Source: Piscicola geometra
Taxonomy: Eukaryota > Annelida > Clitellata > Hirudinida > Piscicolidae
Assembly (NCBI GenBank): GCA_943735955.1
Contig: OX030958.1
Coordinates: 5,279,626 to 5,343,625, forward strand
Direction: 5' to 3'
DNA length: 64,000 nucleotides
The notes under the pieces were generated by a model. The model did no database searches, was not told the DNA's origin, and saw only the letters and a program-made list of their open reading frames with translations. The position numbers were made by a program, and so were the translations under genes. Positions 1 to 10,660 of the stretch are shown one piece after another (positions within the stretch are counted from its first letter, which is position 1; each line of letters opens with the position of its first letter).

Positions 1-672
1 CAAGGCATCATTAGAGGGACATATTTGCTTCGGTAGAGCATTCGATGAAGTACAGGTGGAAAAGACGGAAATTGTATTCTCCATTTAACAATCGAAAATC
101 GTCAAGGGAGCTAGTTTCGAAAGTTATAATAATTATATTATTCTCGTTTTGTTTATAGAAAATTCTTTATTCATTTTTTTTACTCACAATTTTCCTTAAC
201 TACTTATTTATATCAATCTTTAAGAATAATAACATTTCCAAACGGTAAATTAGTACTGAAATATCTTTGAGCTTCATTTAGAGACTGTTTAGAGAGTGTC
301 TGCACAAATAGACGTAAATCCTTTCTATTTTAGGGGTAATGGCTGGCTTGTTTGTAATAGTGTAACATATTAGGGGTTTTTATTTATTATAATGTCCATA
401 ATTGATCTATTTTTTGTCTTTAATATATTTGTTCCTAATGGAAAAAAACTTTACTACCACCCTTTTCCTTTAATACGTTGATGTTGTCATCAACGTGAAA
501 AATTTTAAATGATAAAATCTACACATAATATACTTTGAAAAAATTCAGCTTTCAAAATTTTTACAGTTTTTTCTTATTCCTTGAACGATACTGCTCCAAT
601 AAAGGGGGTTTATGAGTTGAAATAAATACTTTTTACTGAAAATGACTTTATGAATAAATTTCTATTCATGGA
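1..672. other. AT-rich intergenic sequence, nothing recognised
   Basis: No coding exon, RNA gene or clear repeat is visible on either strand. The right edge abuts the truncated 5' end of a LINE copy. Confidence 0.5.
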
Positions 673-1605
673 ATGGAGAAAAAGGGCTTAAAAGTTAATA
701 TGGGGAAAACGAAAGGTTTTAGTATCTGGTGCGAATCTAGAGCTGACCAAGAAATCGGGAAAGTACCCATGTGCAGTCTGCCTTAAAGGAACGGGCAAAA
801 ACTCCATTCTATGCAGCGGTTGCTCATCCTGGGTGCACAAGAGATGCTCAGGCATTAAAGGCTCCCTCCGCTCAGACCCAAATTACAAGTGTGCCCGTTG
901 TCAAGGCACAGCTCGACCGATAGACGGAAGACCAATTGTGGAAGTTCTTGTTGATGAAGACAAACTTGAAGTCGTTCCTGAATTCTGCTACTTAGGTGAC
1001 ATGCTGTCTGCAGGTGGAGGCTGTGAGGATGCTGCCATAACCCGATGCAAGTGTGCGTGGGGAAAATTTCGTCAACTTCTTCCTATACTGACAAACAGAC
1101 ATCTTCCACTTCCAACCAGAAGTCGTGTGTACACTTCATGTGTGAGGAGTACAATGTTACACGCAATTGAGACTTGGGCTGTCACCGCAGAAACTATCAA
1201 CCGCCTTCAACGCAACGACCGGGCCATGATCCGTTGGATGTGCAACATCAAATCAAAAGATCTCATCAGTTCAGATGAGCTCCAAAAAATGATGGGAATC
1301 CAGGATATTGGTGCTGTACTGCAAACGAGAAGAATGAGGTGGTTTGGGCATGTGGAACGTGGTGGTGGATGGATCAACAAGGTTAGAAGAATGGAGGTTT
1401 CTGGAACGAAACGACCTGGCAGGCCAAAGAAGACGTGGGAAGAGGTGGTACAGAAAGACCTCAAATACCTGGGAGCACGCAGCACTGATGCCCATGATAC
1501 AAAGGAGTGGAGAGAGAGATTGAGACTTTTCAGACAGGCTCCACCCTCGGGAGAGGAAAAGATGGCCTGTTTAAAAAAAACCAGGAGATGATGATGATGA
1601 TGATT
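673..1605 (+). mobile_element. 5'-truncated, frameshifted non-LTR retrotransposon (LINE), C-terminal part
   Basis: The sequence encodes the end of a LINE reverse-transcriptase polyprotein. It begins with the RT motif GLKVNMGKTK at about 685-714. A +1 frameshift near 715 then moves the reading into the frame that runs to TGA at 1589-1591. After the RT motif comes a PHD-like C4HC3 array: CAVC, CSGC, a following H and C, then CARC, over about 758-902. The RT C-terminal domain follows, with FCYLGDMLSAGGG, NDRAMIRWM and RMRWFGHVERG, then a basic RPGRPKKTW segment. The copy ends in a short GATGAT tail, as simple-repeat-tailed LINEs often do. The 5' end (endonuclease and most of the RT) is missing, so this copy is dead. 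Clade assignment (CR1/L2/RTE-like) is uncertain. I recall this PHD-finger/RT arrangement from cnidarian and other invertebrate genomes. Confidence 0.85.
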
Positions 1606-3660
1606 TGTATAGCTCTTCATGTTCAACCAATACATTCGTTTATTCACTAAAGCTACACGATTATTCGAAGCGAGTTACTATGGTGGCTGTATTTGATTAA
1701 TTGTAATACAATTAATTAATTTATATTAATACAATATAATGTGTTTTGTATTCTCAATGGAAAAAAAATTTGAATTTATGTTTGGAAAGTTCAGATCATT
1801 GTAGCGGTTTTAAGGATTCTTAAACAGTGAATGGACAAAGGTTGCAAAGAACCAATAGCAAGAAAGAAAAATGTGTGATCGGAAATTACTTGTGATAAGT
1901 GTTAATCGGTAGTCGAATATAAACAACAATCGATGAGCTTCTAAGTGAAAACATCTAGTTATTTATATTTTTATCAATTTATAAAATAAATAAGTGAATG
2001 AAAACTATTCACAAATTAGACACACCATTTACTTATTTGATTAAAACATTCGCATTTTTCATACATTTTGCCTTTACTGAGGTCGGAATGAGTGTAATTT
2101 AAGCGACTAAAAATACAAATAGAAAAAAATAGGATGTATTTTTGTTTTCTTAAACATAAGCTTTTGGTCTTTTTAAGCCAAGGAAGAAGGATGAAAATGG
2201 GGAAATGGGAAGATGTGAACATATTTCCAAGAAAATCAAAAAATATCGTTTTAGAAAAAGCTAACTAAAGTGGAGAACTTCAAGAAGCAAATGCCAATAT
2301 AGGGAGAAAGGGTTAAAATCATACAATGCTCAATTTTGTTACATTGAATAGCCTTACCAAACAATACAAAACGACTATGTCCAAAGAGAGCAAAATCTGG
2401 TAAAAGATGACCATGAAATTTTGTTTCAAAAGTAGTTATCTTATTTTATAATTATTAACTGAATACTAATATGAGATAATGAACGGGAAAAAGTTGTAAT
2501 TTCAAACTAAAATTGATCAATGATTAGAAAGTCATTAAAACTGTTTATTAATCGTCTGCTGTGAAGATGCTAATGGATTTAGAAGCTTGATCAAGCGGAT
2601 AAGGGTGCTTTACAAGTAGATTGGTGTCGAAGGAGTGAGGAAGTGCTAGGACATTGACGATACTAATAATATAACTTATAATTTTAGAATCGATATTCAT
2701 TTATGAAATAGTAATTTTACTTATTCGTTTAATTAAACTTCAAATATAAGAATTTTGATTTTTTCATTCAACATTGAAAGTCGATGAACGTGAGAATGCA
2801 ACCGCGTGAATGTTACTCTAATTGCTCTTAGTTATTTAAAGTGGTGTGAAAACATAGTACGTTCCAGACCGGTTATAAACTCATACTGGATTATTATATT
2901 AAACAGGAATAATAAAATGAATAATTGTGCCTAGCTTACAATGTCAAGCAAGCATCGAGCACGATGAAGACTGATTCTAATTTGTACAATGAATCGGTTG
3001 AAAAGTTCTTTAATACGCTCTATGGGAAACGTCATTTAATTCTTGCTAAAGGAATACAAACATGTAAAATGTTGGTAGACGATGGGAAGATACTGAATAT
3101 TCAAGAAGGAAGAATGTAGTAGGCATTTTAGTTCTGGATTTTTAGTCATTTTTATTAGTAATATAATTTGACAAAAATTATGAATCTTTAGAAATTTTAA
3201 ACAATTTTTTTAAATATATAAAAATTAAACGAATCTGTAGCAGTCAATCAATAACTTATTATAGCAGTACATATCGAGTCTGAAACAATTAATACAATTC
3301 AAATCTAGATTAAAGGTACAAAACATCACTGAACAAGTTATAATAAATACTAAATTACTCTTTAATAACGATGAAAAGCGGAATCAACGTCAAACAAGAA
3401 AGAGTCAAAACTAATAAATGAAATGTGTTTTTAGACAGAGCCAGAGATTTTCATATGGCAATGCTAATCATCACCCACAACAATACACTAACGAAATAAA
3501 CCAGGTAATAAACAACGCCGCTAAAAAGACCTGAAACCTCGTTCAATTTCCGACAGACGCTTATCTTTGGAGACGACCACGTCACAACTAAAGCAAGACA
3601 CCTAAACTGAGCCGAAAATGAATTCAACACCAAAAATTACCATTAGAATATCAGAATATA
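1606..3660. other. Intergenic AT-rich sequence
   Basis: Only short ORFs of fewer than 70 codons occur here, without recognisable domains or convincing splice sites. I see no gene. The right end runs into the putative 3' flank of the CDP-DAG synthase gene. Confidence 0.45.
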
Positions 3661-3666
3661 TCACCA

Positions 3667-3740
3667 CAACACCAACACAAAGTAATACCAACACAAAGTA
3701 ACACCAACACAAAGTAACACCAACACAAAGTAACACCAAA
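3667..3740. repeat. Short tandem repeat, 16-bp unit
   Basis: About four copies of the unit CACCAACACAAAGTAA run in tandem, with one base variant in the first copy. They lie downstream of the CDP-DAG synthase stop codon, probably in its 3' UTR or 3' flank. Confidence 0.8.
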
Positions 3741-3850
3741 CAATACTAGATTAACGAAATATAACACCAGCAACCCCATCCCAACACAACACAATCTAAA
3801 AACAAAAACCTACCAACACAATTCTCCCTTCCATAACAAAATCTTCCCAA

Positions 3851-3944
3851 CAACACCACAACAAAACCTATCCGCACAACAAGAACCACAACCCCAACAA
3901 CACCACAACAAAACCTATCCGCACAACAAGAACCACAACCCCAA
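3851..3944. repeat. Tandem duplication, 47-bp unit x2
   Basis: Two nearly perfect adjacent copies of a 47-bp CA-rich unit beginning CAACACCACAACAAAACC start at 3851 and 3898. A short (CGA)n run precedes the coding end of the CDP-DAG synthase gene. Confidence 0.85.
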
Positions 3945-3964
3945 CAACAACGACGACGACGACT

Positions 3965-5665
3965 TCAAGCAGATAACAAGTTCCTTTTCTTGAGGGACTC
4001 TTCCAGCAGCGAAAACACCTGCAGTTGCTCCTCTGGCTTCAGTGCCAATATCGTCTGCAGTAGCTTCAACGGACTCGCCATCCTGAGTGCACGGATGAGT
4101 AAATGAATGTACAAAAAACTGAAACTTTGAAACTAATTATGGCGAAAAGATCGAAATAGGATTAAATAGAAATAACGATAAATGGCAAATGCAGACTTGA
4201 TGAAGCTGGAGTAGTAGACGTGCACGAAGGTGGCCATCAGCAGCTGACAATCCATGCGGTCCATGAAGCCGCCGTGGCCGGGAATGGTGTCTCCAAAGTC
4301 CTGGAGAATGGTGTCGAAAATTAATTTAATTATTTTATTTAATGAATGAAAGTTTTGAAATTATCGCATAAATAAATACGTTAAAATAACGATTAGGATT
4401 AAAATTAAACGAAAAATTCATTAAAAGATTTTAATTTTCTTTTTAAAAGACAAAAAACAAAATGGCAATAAAAAAACCTTGATTTTGAAGGCTCTTTTGA
4501 AGCCACTGGCGAAGAATCCACCGAAAGGGCCCATGACCGAGGCGAAGAGAGAGAGCGAGATGGAGTGCAAGATGAAGGGGTAGATGCTGACCGTGTGCCA
4601 GTCGTACCTTAGCTGCATTGGAAGTGGTGGTGGAATGATGCTTTATGGTAGTGGTGAAAAAGATGGAGTGATGTATAGTTACTGTTGTGGAATGGGAAAA
4701 AAACAAAAAATGAATTCAAGCACATTTGGTAGCTTTTATTACATGCTATCGTACCAAAACCCAATTAAAAGTATGCGACAAGCGCATGAACCAACCATGT
4801 GCGCGAGGTGCTGGACGGGTTGTGGCACGCTGTAGTGCTGCAGTTGGAAGACAAAGGGCCTCTCACACTCCATCGTGAGCGACTCTGAGACGTCGTCGTA
4901 GGCAATGGGACACACGAAGTAGTCGAATTGCACCAGGGCGTACGAAACCTTTGTGGAGAGGATAGGAGAGAGTTTTGAGTTGTGGTTACTTGGGTATTGA
5001 AAATGGATTATTTTTTTTGTTTTTAAAGTGTTTTGAGTAGATTGAATGTTTGTTGTAGTTGTTTGAAAATGCAATGAAAAAAAAACACAAGTACTAAAAT
5101 TGAAGAAATCAAATCAATCGAAAGTAAAAATTTTGTTGTAGTTTAAAGATGTAATAAAAAAGTAGCACAAGTATTTAAATGGAAAAAAAACAATAATGCA
5201 CGAAAGTACTCGCCAATATGCCGAAGATGACGGTCGAGAAGGCGCCTCCAATGAAGCCCTCCCAGGTCTTCTTCGGTGAGAGTTGGATGAGGGGCGTCCT
5301 GCCGAAGAAAAAGCCGAAAAGGTACGCCATGATGTCGTTGCAGATGATCATCGAGACCGGAACCAAGAACCTGCGCGTGTCGGGTGATGTGGCGTGGTTT
5401 TGTTGTGTTGCGCGATGGTTGTTGGTGGTTTGGTGAACGTTTTTGAGATGTAAGTTGATGTGGTTGATGAATTGATTTGAGAATATATTTTAGACATGAA
5501 TGATCAGCCAGATCAATGGCTACGAATGGTAAGCACGCTTAAAATAAATCAATGAAAACATAAATTTCAAAAACTATGTTGAATTATACGCAAAAAAACT
5601 TGAAAGAACAATCCACATCTTTTTTAACCTATTACCTTGTTTCACCGCCTTCAAAATACAATACA

Positions 5666-5734
<69 letters not shown>

Positions 5735-8700
5735 GATGATGAAGATGATGAAGATGATGCTCGATTAGAGTGCCTCTAATGCGTCTGATAATGAAAGCTA
5801 CAGGTGCAAGGCGTATGCATCTCTCAATGACATCTACTTCAATTTGCCTTAGTGTTCTTTTGTGCCCTTTATGAAGATTAAACCATGCTTGTATAGAGTA
5901 TTGTGCTTTTTTAGAAATTACTAAAAATATTTTCAAATATTTTTTTACACCTCTTCCCACGCACGTGATTTCTACTCCATTGAATGAAGAATATAAAAAC
6001 TTTAAAAGTATACCTTTTTAAATACAAACGCATACGAAGAAAAAAAAAGCTTAATGAATAGGTAAAGTTGCCAATGGAAAGTAAATGTGACCTAAAAAAT
6101 AGAAAAATCATAATTAGAAGTCTTTTCTAATTAATTAGTTAACCCTGTTAATGGGTGGTGAGTGGACGAAGCATGATTCACAAGGCTATTATAACACCCT
6201 TTTAAGATTACGGAGATATTATAATAACACTATGACTAGGATTATAACATTATTATTCTATTCTTTTAAAGATTCGATGACAATGATTAAAATTAATATA
6301 TTATGTAAAAGATTCGAAGTGTTGGTAAGTGCAAGTGAAGAAGCATCAAGAATGGCCTACCAGATGAGGCCTTCGAAGATGTTCTGGACAATGAGATGAG
6401 ACTGCGTTACTATGATCAAGAGGGTCACGTGAGTCCATCCAAACTGTCGCGGAGAAGTTGTTTTTGATGATGATGATGATCAAGTTACTTGCAGAAAAAG
6501 TTACTAAGAAATATTACATTTATTGAAATTTCTTTATTCCAATGATATTCTTTAATTTGAAAAAAAAGAAAGTTAGAGTGACTAAGAAAGATATAAAAAA
6601 CACAAATCGCGGTAATCTACAAAGAAAAGGTGGTGTTCAAGAGGACAAGAAGTCAAGTAGAGCTTTGCTGAGTGGCTTAAAGTAGAAATTTTACAACTTT
6701 AAATTGATAGAAATTTAAAATGTAGAGATTTTAATTAATAAACTTCGAACGCGATGAAATAGGTCGATTTGAACAGTTTGCGCTGTGTATTGCAATGCAA
6801 TATTTGAAGGAACCCTTCAGACATTTCATCAATATTTTAGAGGAAAATATTTTTCAATAAAATATTTTTTCCACAATTTGATCTTAAATATTATTCTTAC
6901 CAAACATCCGTCATTTAATACTCAGCCAGGGCATTTAAACTCTTGTATTTTAAACTCAACGGATCATTTCCCTATCATATTATAACAGTCTGCCGCATTT
7001 AAATTAAATGATAAGGCACCCAATGGCCATGAAAAACCCCCTACAAGCAATACTCCTAGAACCGAGTATGGTAAACATGCACCCGCAAAAGATACTTCCA
7101 ACTATCACTACCCCCCCCCCCCCACCCCAAGTTCAAACACTTCCACTCCTAGTTCAAGCAACCACTACCAACAAAAATTCAAACATTCACAATCACTACC
7201 ACTTCCACAAGCAACCACAACTACCACCACAAACAACCACAACTACCACCACCACCCCTAACAAACAACAGAAGCAGCAACGACGACGACGACAACTCAC
7301 CAGCGTGAACTGCTTGAGGTAGTGTCGCTTGACGAGGCTGAAGACGAACGCCACGAAGCCCGAGATGTAGAGCGAGAAGGAGATGAAGCGGTGGTAGGTG
7401 ACCAGGGGCTTCAGGAATTCCTGGAGCGATTTGGGCTTGTGAATGCTTCGCCCCGAATGGTTGAGTTTATAAAAATTAATTTCTGTCGATTAGTCATTTT
7501 ATTATAATACTTTTACTTTTTTAATGTACAATAATAAGCTATAAATGAGCAAGACAATGTTAACACCCTTTATTTAAATACTTTTCTTTTTTTTAAATAT
7601 ACTTTGATAAGCTGTAATTAAGCAAGACATTCTTTAACAGTTCATTAATTTTTCTTCAAGAGAAAAAAACACCCCGGAATCAATCAATCAATCAATCAAC
7701 CAAGCGAGAAAAAGAACGTACAGTTCGTGAGATGAGAACTCCAAAGTACTGGATCATGCTCTCGCCATAGAAGAAGTAGTTGGAGGTGGCGAGAAAGTAC
7801 CACGAGAGAGTTCGGAACCAGGGCAGTTCGTGCGAACGATAGACTATGTAGCCGATGGTGATGATTTCGTGAAAGCACTTTATCTGAATGGCTAGGATCT
7901 ACGAGGATGCGGTTGTTACATGTGGTTTTTAGGGGGGTGTGGATTGTCGATGGAGGGTTGGGTATGGGATGGAGAGAATTGTAAATAAAATTTGAGTTTT
8001 AAAATGTTTTGAGTGTTTGAAAAAATTAATTATTTTTCGATTTTCATGCAATGACACGCAACTGTTTAAATTCAATAACACCTTATAAAAGCCAAACGTA
8101 ACAAAAACAGCCAATGAACTGAGAAACAAATTTCAAATCATTTAATAACACGTATAGGCCATTAGAACAGTTCTTTAAACAAATAGAAAAGTTACATAAG
8201 AACATTCCAAAAACCAGAAGAGCTTTCTAAACACGCAAGCATTAAATATAATATCTAATCAGAACACTTCCTTGAAATGACAATAAACAGTTTGTAAAGA
8301 ATTTTTTTCTCACTATAGTGTATAATGCGTTTAATAAAACTAATCAATTTATTTTGTGGGAAAAACTTAAACTTATTAGCAGCACTTTTAGTTTTAATTA
8401 GCCCTCTAAAAAGAGATATAGGATTAATTTTAAAAAGCAACATCAAACAATGCGAACATAGATTTGCACAAAAGCGAGAACGAGATTCACCATTAGCACA
8501 AGAGCAATTGGCCCCCAAGAGATAACCACAGTGAAACTGCTGATCATGAGGATCGTGAGGATGGAACGCACCATCCAATTCCTCCACCTGGCAGACGTCA
8601 GAAGGATGGGAGGAGAGTAAATGTCTTGCAGAGGTTGTATGTTTTGTGAGTTGTGTGCGGTGGTTGAGTTGAAATGGTTTGGTTGGCACTGTGTAGTACT

Positions 8701-9688
8701 TTGAGAAAATTTCAAGAAATTTTCAGAAAGCATTTTCTTTCAAAGATCTTGATGTTGCATTGATTCACAATAAAGGAAAAAAAGTTTTCCTGACGAAAAA
8801 AGTTTCTCCAAACGAAGTATGAACCGAAATCGCTGGCTCATAAGATGGAGTTGAGAACAGATAATAGCTTAAAGGTAACGACCGCAGATCAATTTTAAAT
8901 CAAACTCTTGAAACCAAAGAATGAACTATATCATCAACTAATAGAATAAAAGAACTTCTCTAAAAACTAAAAAATACAAAAAGCAACAATTATCACCACT
9001 ACTGACACTGATGGTCACAACATCAACTAGCAATGCTGACTTATGCAATCATGGTTTTGACATGTTTTGACGGGTGTGTAGCAGCATGCAGGAGGTAGCT
9101 AGACAACCAACCATGAAGACCACAGGCAGGGGACCTAGGTAAATAGTGACACTAAAGATGCCAATCATTAGAATCGAAAAGACACCCCTGATCACCCAAT
9201 CCTTCCATCTGTGCCAAGCCGTTCAGTTGATTTGTGATTTGGATTGTTATATTTGATTTAGTGTTGTAGCTTTTTTATGTATATCCATAAGGTAGGCTGA
9301 TTGTATTGTAATTTAGTTTATAGCTGTAGTGGTATAAATGTTTTTTAGATTTAGATTTCAAATTTATTATACAATTATTATATTATATGATGTCAATTGA
9401 ATATATTCCTTGATAATTTATTTTGCCTACCTTGGACTCACGCCTGGTAAAAAGGTTTCAAGAATGTTTGGTGGCGAAGCCACTTTGGTTTCCTGCTTGC
9501 TTGTAGAAATCAACCCTTCAGATTCATATTCTTCAAGTTTTTCGTCTCTTTGTCCGAGAAGCTAAAAAATATATAATTTATTTTTATTTTTTATTAAAAA
9601 AAGTATTTATAAATTTTTCACTAGAATTACTGCTTACCATATCTTCACTATCACTGATTGAAGTAGCTCTTTTGCGAAGTTTTGACAT
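3965..9688 (-). CDS. CDS2: CDP-diacylglycerol synthase (phosphatidate cytidylyltransferase)
   Basis: The enzyme makes CDP-diacylglycerol from phosphatidate and CTP, the precursor of phosphatidylinositol and cardiolipin. It is an ER multi-pass membrane protein. Coding exons in transcript order are 9638-9688, 9431-9561, either 9112-9208 or 8491-8587, 7722-7898, 7301-7435, 6361-6443, 5214-5370, 4796-4948, 4478-4612, 4197-4300 and 3965-4082. All phases match, and the sum of 1341 nt gives 446 aa, close to the roughly 445-461 aa of the human enzymes. The start MSKLRKR resembles the family N-terminus. Conserved blocks include [69 protein letters not shown] and [13 protein letters not shown]. The cytidylyltransferase signature is completed by [12 protein letters not shown] across the 4478/4300 junction. 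The intron after 5214 is GC-AG. The acceptor at 7435 was chosen by phase and could be revised. Confidence 0.96.
5666..5758. repeat. (GAT)n trinucleotide microsatellite
   Basis: About 30 GAT units, some interrupted by GAA, lie inside the CDP-DAG synthase intron between exons 6361-6443 and 5214-5370. ORFs reading poly-Asp or poly-His here are artefacts of the repeat. Confidence 0.95.
7108..7290. repeat. Low-complexity C/CA-rich tract
   Basis: A C-homopolymer run of about 10 at about 7111 is followed by CCACCACAA-type imperfect repeats. They end just before the donor of the exon ending at 7301, in an intron of the CDP-DAG synthase gene. Confidence 0.7.
8491..8587 (-). CDS. CDS2: Alternative exon 3b of CDP-DAG synthase
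   Basis: This 97-nt exon has acceptor CCAG|G and donor ATG|GTGAAT. It encodes the start of the membrane domain, reading [15 protein letters not shown] and then a second hydrophobic stretch ending GPIALVLM. It joins in phase to exon 2 (ending AG) and to exon 4 (ATC CTA GCC). It occupies the position of human RWKNWWVRG...YLGPM. A second exon of identical length and phases lies 524 bp further upstream in the gene. Confidence 0.9.
9112..9208 (-). CDS. CDS2: Alternative exon 3a of CDP-DAG synthase
   Basis: This 97-nt exon has acceptor CACAG|A and donor ATG|GTTGGT. It encodes [15 protein letters not shown], continues hydrophobic, and ends [10 protein letters not shown]. Length and both splice phases equal those of exon 3b, and I count 14 of 32 identical residues between them. 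Including both would shift the frame, because 97 is not a multiple of three, so the pair should be used one at a time. It looks somewhat closer to the vertebrate sequence (RWK, RG, YLGP) than 3b does. Confidence 0.85.
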
Positions 9689-10180
9689 TTTGAAAAATCC
9701 TTTATAAAATAAAAATAATTAAATCATTTTGTCATTGAAAAAAATAATACTCTCTAACTGAAATATTGTGTAAAATCAGTGGTTACTCAACCTTTTTACA
9801 AAACAGAGAAATTATTTAATCTCCTATTTGAAAGTTATTTAACAATTCTTCATAATAATCTACAAAAATACTTATAGAATCTATAGAATAGTATAGATAG
9901 ATAAAGATAAAAATGCTTTATACCAGATTAATTGTTTATTTTGTTCATAATGATGCTGTAGCGTATAATCAGATAGTTTTTTTATATTATAAATTGTTAT
10001 AAACTGATAATTTCTAAAAATAATAACAATACAATATTTTCATTCTCGTGATAATTTTCTAAATATTTGAAAATACAGGTATTTTCATTCTGTGATAATA
10101 TCGAAAAGATACTTTCATTCTTATATTTTTATAAATATTGAAGAATAAAGATAAACAATAATAAATCCTATATTACGAGA
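9689..10180. other. Upstream flank of the CDP-DAG synthase gene
   Basis: AT-rich sequence with no exon found. It should contain the 5' UTR and promoter of the minus-strand gene, but no specific element stands out. Confidence 0.4.
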
Positions 10181-10270
10181 TGACCACGAGGCACCGTCCA
10201 GCTGGTTGCCCGCTACTTTAGTTCAAGGACGTCTGCAAATGTGACCTCAAACTGACGGTCATCGAAGAAG
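10181..10270 (+). mobile_element. LINE reverse-transcriptase C-terminal remnant
   Basis: One frame at 10222-10257 reads FKDVCKCDLKLT. This resembles the FKDVCKRDLK motif near the C-terminus of many non-LTR retrotransposon polyproteins. The surrounding frames are broken, so this is a short fossil. It directly precedes the G/C-rich interspersed repeat. Confidence 0.4.
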
Positions 10271-10283
10271 GGTGAGAAACAAC

Positions 10284-10660
10284 GCAGTAAATCAGGGGCG
10301 GTGATCTGCTGAAAATCTTAGAAGGTCCTACCCAGTATGGATGATCCTGGGGTCCAAACCCCTCCTCCCCCCACTTAAAAAACATGTTTTATACGAATAT
10401 TTGAGTGAGAATTGAAAAGTTCTATTTTAGACAGCTATCACTATAACTACACATACTCACAATGTATTAATATGTACAAAAATTCTGTTTTATGCCATGT
10501 TTGACGATTATGTTCGCATAAAAACAAGAGTTTCAAAATGTTTTTATTAAAAAAAGTGGGGGAGGAGGGTCCACATTAAGGCACACTCCCTCCCTACCAA
10601 AAAGTGGGGGGGTCTCGACCCTAGAACCCCCCCAGGATCGCCGTTTATGAGGTCAACATC
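10284..10660 (+). repeat. G/C-rich interspersed repeat with foldback core
   Basis: Segments GGTGATCTGCTGAAAATCTT...GGTCCTACCCAGTATGGATGAT...GGGGTCCAAA and CTACCAAAAAGTGGGGGGGT recur in the same order at 63891-64000, so this is a dispersed family. The central part is an inverted repeat. CCTCCTCCCCCCACTT near 10363-10378 is mirrored by AAGTGGGGGAGGAGGG near 10552-10569, enclosing about 170 bp of AT-rich DNA. The element's outer ends and class are not defined. Confidence 0.6.

Noticed and set aside
2925..3119. 64-codon plus-strand ORF
   Set aside because: No domain, no splice context and no family resemblance; compatible with chance.
5574..5960. ORFs with poly-His / poly-Asp
   Set aside because: They are translations of the intronic (GAT)n microsatellite.
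9112..9208. Exon 3a of CDP-DAG synthase as a pseudo-exon
   Set aside because: Open frame, both splice sites, identical length and phases, and conserved residues argue it is functional.
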